64,000 nt of DNA from Psilocybe azurescens (lineage: Eukaryota; Basidiomycota; Agaricomycetes; Agaricales; Agrocybaceae): positions 1 to 64,000 of the forward strand of contig JAJIRX010000920.1 in NCBI GenBank assembly GCA_023853785.1, read 5' to 3'. The notes below the pieces were generated by a model. That model was not told where the DNA came from and did not search any database. It saw nothing but the letters and a program-made list of their open reading frames with translations. Within the stretch, counting starts at the first letter, position 1. Each line of letters opens with the position of its first letter. The translations under genes were made by a program, and so were the position numbers. Below are positions 60,172 through 64,000 of the stretch, piece by piece.

Positions 60172-61228
60172 GATGAAGTTTTTGAGAGAGAGTGCACTTT
60201 TAAATTAAACCTTTGTACCAATATGCCGGATCCGAATTATTCAACCATCAACAGCGCGGTGAATTAGGCGATTAATGCGGCCCGACAGATCCGAAGACAT
60301 AGATTCTGTGAAGCTTGAAAGAAGCACATACATAACTAGTCTGTCATGTACAACACAACGTAATGTATGCTTAGTAGAAATTAGTCAATATTGCACATAA
60401 TCACCAATACAAAACACCTATATGGCTACTAATAACCAATTACACGAACATGGGCGCCAAAAATTAAAAGCACCAAACCGTGTTGATGGCATCCTTCAAT
60501 GGATCGTTTGAGACGTGGCTCACGCGAATGGTTAGCGGTAAGAGGCATCTAGGCTGCTCGGAGGCTTCTGAGTTCCCAAAGATATTATTCTCGCCCTATA
60601 TGGGTTTTCGATACTGGCATACATCGAACCCGGGTAGTTCTGATCTCGAAACTTTGGGTTTCTTCTCGTACATGCGTCGAGCCCATCATTATCTCATACT
60701 ACTAACTTCCCAGTCACTTTCTTGATCGGCTGGAAGAGGTGGACCGGTAGTACGGCCTGTCCGGGCTGAGTCCCCATAGATAGCGGCTAAGTCTCCTTTT
60801 CCTCGATGGAGAGGTTGGGCGCCTCATGCTCGAAATTTTTGTGAACTTGCGAGACAGCGGAAGCCGTAGTATATATCTATCTCTGAGGCAGAAAAATCGA
60901 ATGTCGCCGAGCACACGACAGGTTTCTGTGTAAGATCCCTTACTCGAGTAGCGGTGCACATCTTACTATAAGGATTTCAGAACTTGGTCTGAAACTTACA
61001 ATTAGATCTAATAACGACGACGCAACGAAGTTGGGCTTGCTTTCATTGGCATTTGGCAAATAAGTATTTAAACTCGAAGAACCTGATTGGTTCCACCTGC
61101 ACTGGGTATCTGATATATAAACGCTGAGGAGGCTCGAAAGAGAGATTCAATTTCTGTGTCCATAATTCCAAAGTAATAGCATATGTATAGTATAGTGTTA
61201 AATATTGCAAGTCATGATCACATCCTTT
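60172..61228. other. Intergenic
   Basis: About 1 kb upstream of MAM3-like copy 3. No coding signal on either strand; no repeat identified. Confidence 0.5.
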
Positions 61229-61400
61229 TTAAGAACCATCTTGTGGGTAAGGCGCATAGATACTCGGAGAGTCCCCTGAGAAATCGAATTCTGACGCCAA
61301 AGAGGATTGTCGGGTGAGAGGGCTTGAGACAGTAGTATTTGACGGGATTCTCGTTATTGTGATTGCGATCTTCAAAGTGGTGGCCTGAAAAGGAAGTAGT
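61229..61400 (-). CDS. Possible 3' exon of an unknown gene
   Basis: After an acceptor-like AG near 61385, the minus strand reads ATTLKIAITITRIPSN, then LASEFDFSGDSPSIYAPY and a stop at 61229-61231. A preceding exon could lie at about 61560-61450 (ISGTLFNDPQERRRTF, then ISSLSIEVIHV). The composition looks coding and the C terminus looks natural, but I recognise no family. Confidence 0.35.
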
Positions 61401-61899
61401 ATTTGACCATCAATGGCCGGCGGGCGCCAATTGGCCAATCACGGGAAGGGGCCTTCTCACATGTATGACCTCAATAGACAATGAACTGATTTTAGTCCGT
61501 TGAAATGTCCGGCGTCTCTCTTGTGGATCATTGAATAACGTGCCAGAAATCGCTGTGGCCCATCACTGAACGCTAGGCCTCATAATTAGCCTATCCCATT
61601 GTCAAGTCACTGTGATCTTAGGTTTTCTGTTCACAACTGACAAGAAAGGTAATCGCACAGTGTACTTCTGGAGCTTTTTCGTGTACGTACAACTACATCT
61701 TGGTTGCCGAGACTCCAAATCATTGGGTGTGGCCCTCATTTTATTATCTGCTATCGTCTCAGGAGTGTATCCTTCAAGGTCCTTTTTGCACTCGTCGTAT
61801 AATATACTTTTATGGAAGAGTAGAGAGCGATAATATTGAACGCGAGGTACATGGAGTAAATTATATCAAATATATCAAAATCACTAGAAAACGGCAAGC

Positions 61900-62513
61900 T
61901 CAAATAAGATAAGACCCCTTTCAGAACTGCCATTCGTGGTTCAAAAACATTTCCAGATCGTCTACAAAGGGAGACCACGTTTATATCCCTGAAGGCATAT
62001 CCTGTCGGCCCACATATACACAAGGAAGGATCGGAATGGTAGTTTTTGAGCCCCAAGTCCGTGATTCCAGCTGCCGAGCGTTCGAGATGCTGTATAACGA
62101 GACACGGGGAGATGATATGAGAATGGATAGATCCCAAATATTGAGAGAATAGAAAGATGTGACAGGCCCGGATACAACCATGAAGCCATCGAGCGAGACA
62201 ATCCAGTAGCTCTCCCTGGGTCATGAAGTCCTGATTGAGTTCTAGCTTCTTGCTTATGTCGATCGAAAGCTTCCAGTTGAGCCTGGAAGGGTGCCCGGGT
62301 CACTAAACATTGGTGAGGACCATGAGGATATAAAAATACTATCTGACGACCACCCACATTAAATACGACCTCGGTCTTGCCTTTGATGGCCGTTTTAACG
62401 AAATTTGGAGATATGGACGTATAGCAGTTAGCGAAATACTCATTCTTCGTCTCTTTCTCGTTCAACCAATCCATCATTCGAATGGCGCCGTATTCCCACT
62501 TCTGGTGCCACAT
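61900..62513 (-). CDS. Unknown ORFs, probably exons of one gene
   Basis: The minus strand from 62513 reads MWHQKWEYGAIRMMDWL, then NEYFANCYTSISPNF, then TEVVFNVGGRQIVFLYP. It then needs a frame change near 62270 to continue as LELNQDFMTQGELLDCLARWLHGCI and FSQYLGSIHSHII down to about 61930. An upstream exon (PQAVRKDYNGEPMHN) with a donor at about 62520 is plausible. I recognise no domain. The Cys, Trp and His content is normal for a folded enzyme or binding protein, but no function can be given. Confidence 0.35.
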
Positions 62514-62910
62514 CTAAAATTATGCATTGGTTCTCCATTGTAGTCTTTTCGGACAGCCTGAGGCCTGTTACGAGCTGTTACGTTAGTGATGTTCGGCCGG
62601 CCGTGGTGTTGATGAGGAGCGAAGTAGCCCATCCACCACCGTAGCCCTCGCATGCGCACGTTTCACGGCTAGAACAATGACCAAGGATGGACGTTCTGTT
62701 CAACTACTCCAGACAACCCATTCGTATTAACTTGGAATTAAAAACTAACTCGTGACCCTATCTGACCATGAATACCCTTCACATCAAAGGAGTAATAGTT
62801 AGCAACGATCATATCATCATAATTTATGATTTGAAGCGACATCGTTAACGTTACCAGCTAAATAACCATACGCATTTGGTGCCATTACAGAACGAACGAG
62901 CCACCTGAGC
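62514..62910. other. Intergenic or intron sequence
   Basis: Lies between the unknown minus-strand ORFs and the 3' end of the dienelactone hydrolase-like gene. It may contain 5' exons of the former (about 62520-62650, LRWWMGYFAPHQHH). Not resolved. Confidence 0.3.
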
Positions 62911-64000
62911 TTACGAACTTCCACTGAACCTCTTAAACCAGTTAATCACACTTCGAGCGGATTCCTCTTTGGCCCAGCCTAGTAGATAGATAGTTTAGAT
63001 GCAATGATTATAATTAGAGAGAGACGAAACTCGGCCCAGTCAAGATTGAAGATCACTTACGCGGTTGATCGACGTTGGGATCACCCCGAGTGGCGAATCC
63101 GTGGGATACGCCAGAGAAAACTTGAACGTGGTAGGTCGCTTTATGTTCAGCCAAAATGTCCTCTGCGCGGCGACGCGACTCCGAAGGGAATGTATGGTCG
63201 ACCTCTGTATCATTGGGAGTCAGCAAATAGACTGGGGTTTCCTTTCGGTCATTCAAGTACCTGCGCAGGAAAGCAGCAAGGGCTCTAAAAGATGCAAATA
63301 AAATCGCCACAGAGACTGTTAGAAGTGTATTCATGAGAAGCGGTTGCACGTACTTTTCAGATTTCGGAAGTGGTCTTCGTTTAGGAATGCTGGGTGAGCG
63401 AACGCAGCTGGGTTTGGAATAGTTAAATATATGTGCGTCAACTAGGAAGATTTGAAGCACAGTACCTGCGACAACATCGTCCGTGGTCGCTATTTCGAGT
63501 GCGAAGGGACCACCAAAGCAATATCCTACACATATTATTTAGGTGGTCAGTACTATGATCAAAGGAAATGCTGTTGAAATTAGTTTTACCGACTGCGCTG
63601 TATTTTGCATCAGATCCTGACGTTCCCGGTAGCATTTAGTCTCGTGAATCGTTTTGCTGATTTGACATACCGTAAATCTCACGAACAGCTTTGATCCACT
63701 TCGGAGTCTCCTCCGTGGCTGCTTTGCGCGATTTCGCGAACCATGCATCTCTGTCCCAGTTGGGCTCTTCGGTATGACGCGAAATAGGATCGCCAAAGAA
63801 ATAATCAATTCCAAGCACAAAGAAGCCTTATAATGAGATCATGATTTTAAGCTTTAGCAATGAATGTCATCACGATTGACAATATATGCATACCGTTAGA
63901 AGCGAAGTAGTCCTGCAGAAGCTGGGCGTTGACGTAAAAGGGGCCAAAGACATCGGCGAAGAAAAGAACGACTTTCTTGGGGCCTGTGGTATCCGTCGGG
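62911..64000 (-). CDS. Dienelactone hydrolase-like protein, 5' end beyond window
   Basis: Alpha/beta hydrolase of the DLH family, known for opening dienelactones in aromatic breakdown and, in fungi, for AIM2-like proteins of unclear substrate. Minus-strand exons read GPKKVVLFFADVFGPFYVNAQ (window end), VLGIDYFFGDPISRH, RDAWFAKSRKAATEETP, KYSAVGYCFGGPFALEIA (Cys nucleophile in GYCFGG), FAHPAFLNEDHF, PVYLLTPNDTEVDHTFP (catalytic Asp), then FSGVSHGFATRGDP (catalytic His). The last exon, WAKEESARSVINWFKRF, ends at TAA 62911-62913. All three catalytic residues are present. No frame break is needed in the visible part. The start is not in the window. Confidence 0.88.

Overview
The window is nuclear DNA of a filamentous basidiomycete, most likely an Agaricomycete. 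Genes are broken by many short (about 50-65 bp) spliceosomal introns. The families present fit that group: a CHS7-type chitin synthase chaperone, a CxC5/KDZ transposon remnant, tandem F-box genes, a DUF6534-like membrane protein and a dynein heavy chain that stops after its stem. No rRNA, confident tRNA gene, CRISPR array or bacterial operon was seen.

Layout. 1-0.93 kb: 5' part of a KDZ-type transposon (minus). 1.1-3.7 kb: low-complexity, disordered protein gene (minus). 3.9-4.45 kb: tRNA-like (SINE-like) segment, then a TGGATTCCA-rich fold-back repeat. 4.46-10.38 kb: decayed DIRS-like tyrosine-recombinase retrotransposon (gag-like, CCHC knuckle, RT, RNase H, recombinase). Its first 740 bp are also present as an inverted copy, giving a large palindrome. 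An RNase H relic follows. 11.5-13.0 kb: CHS7 (minus). 14.2-16.2 kb: unrecognised gene (minus). 17.4-22.0 kb: two tandem serine carboxypeptidases (plus). 22.35-23.2 kb: small HeLo/MLKL-N-like helical protein (minus). 23.7-25.2 kb: homoserine O-acetyltransferase MET2 (minus). 25.5-26.6 kb: membrane-anchored short-chain dehydrogenase (minus). 26.8-27.4 kb: tandem array with an almost invariant 15-bp core. 27.9-29.6 kb: branched-chain keto-acid dehydrogenase E2 (plus). 31.4-36.2 kb: two tandem MAM3/CNNM membrane proteins (plus); a third copy lies inverted at 58.0-60.2 kb. 36.5-38.0 kb: ChaC gamma-glutamylcyclotransferase (minus). 38.5-40.6 kb: TRM2-type tRNA methyltransferase (plus). 41.1-42.6 kb: branched-chain aminotransferase (plus). 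43.5-44.3 kb: single-pass membrane protein. 45.4-49.7 kb: dynein heavy chain stem. 51.0-52.8 and 53.7-54.5 kb: membrane proteins. 55.1-57.6 kb: F-box gene and F-box pseudogene (minus). 62.9-64.0 kb: dienelactone hydrolase-like gene, cut by the window end (minus).

Functional links are loose, as usual in such genomes. Three genes serve branched-chain amino acid or methionine metabolism (BCAT, BCKDH-E2, MET2). The tandem carboxypeptidases, MAM3-like trio and F-box pair are local gene-family expansions.

The most important caution is that most conserved genes carry isolated single-base gains or losses, nearly all in short homopolymers, with protein similarity intact on both sides. This looks like unpolished long-read sequence rather than mass pseudogenisation, so frameshifts here should not be taken as biological without resequencing.
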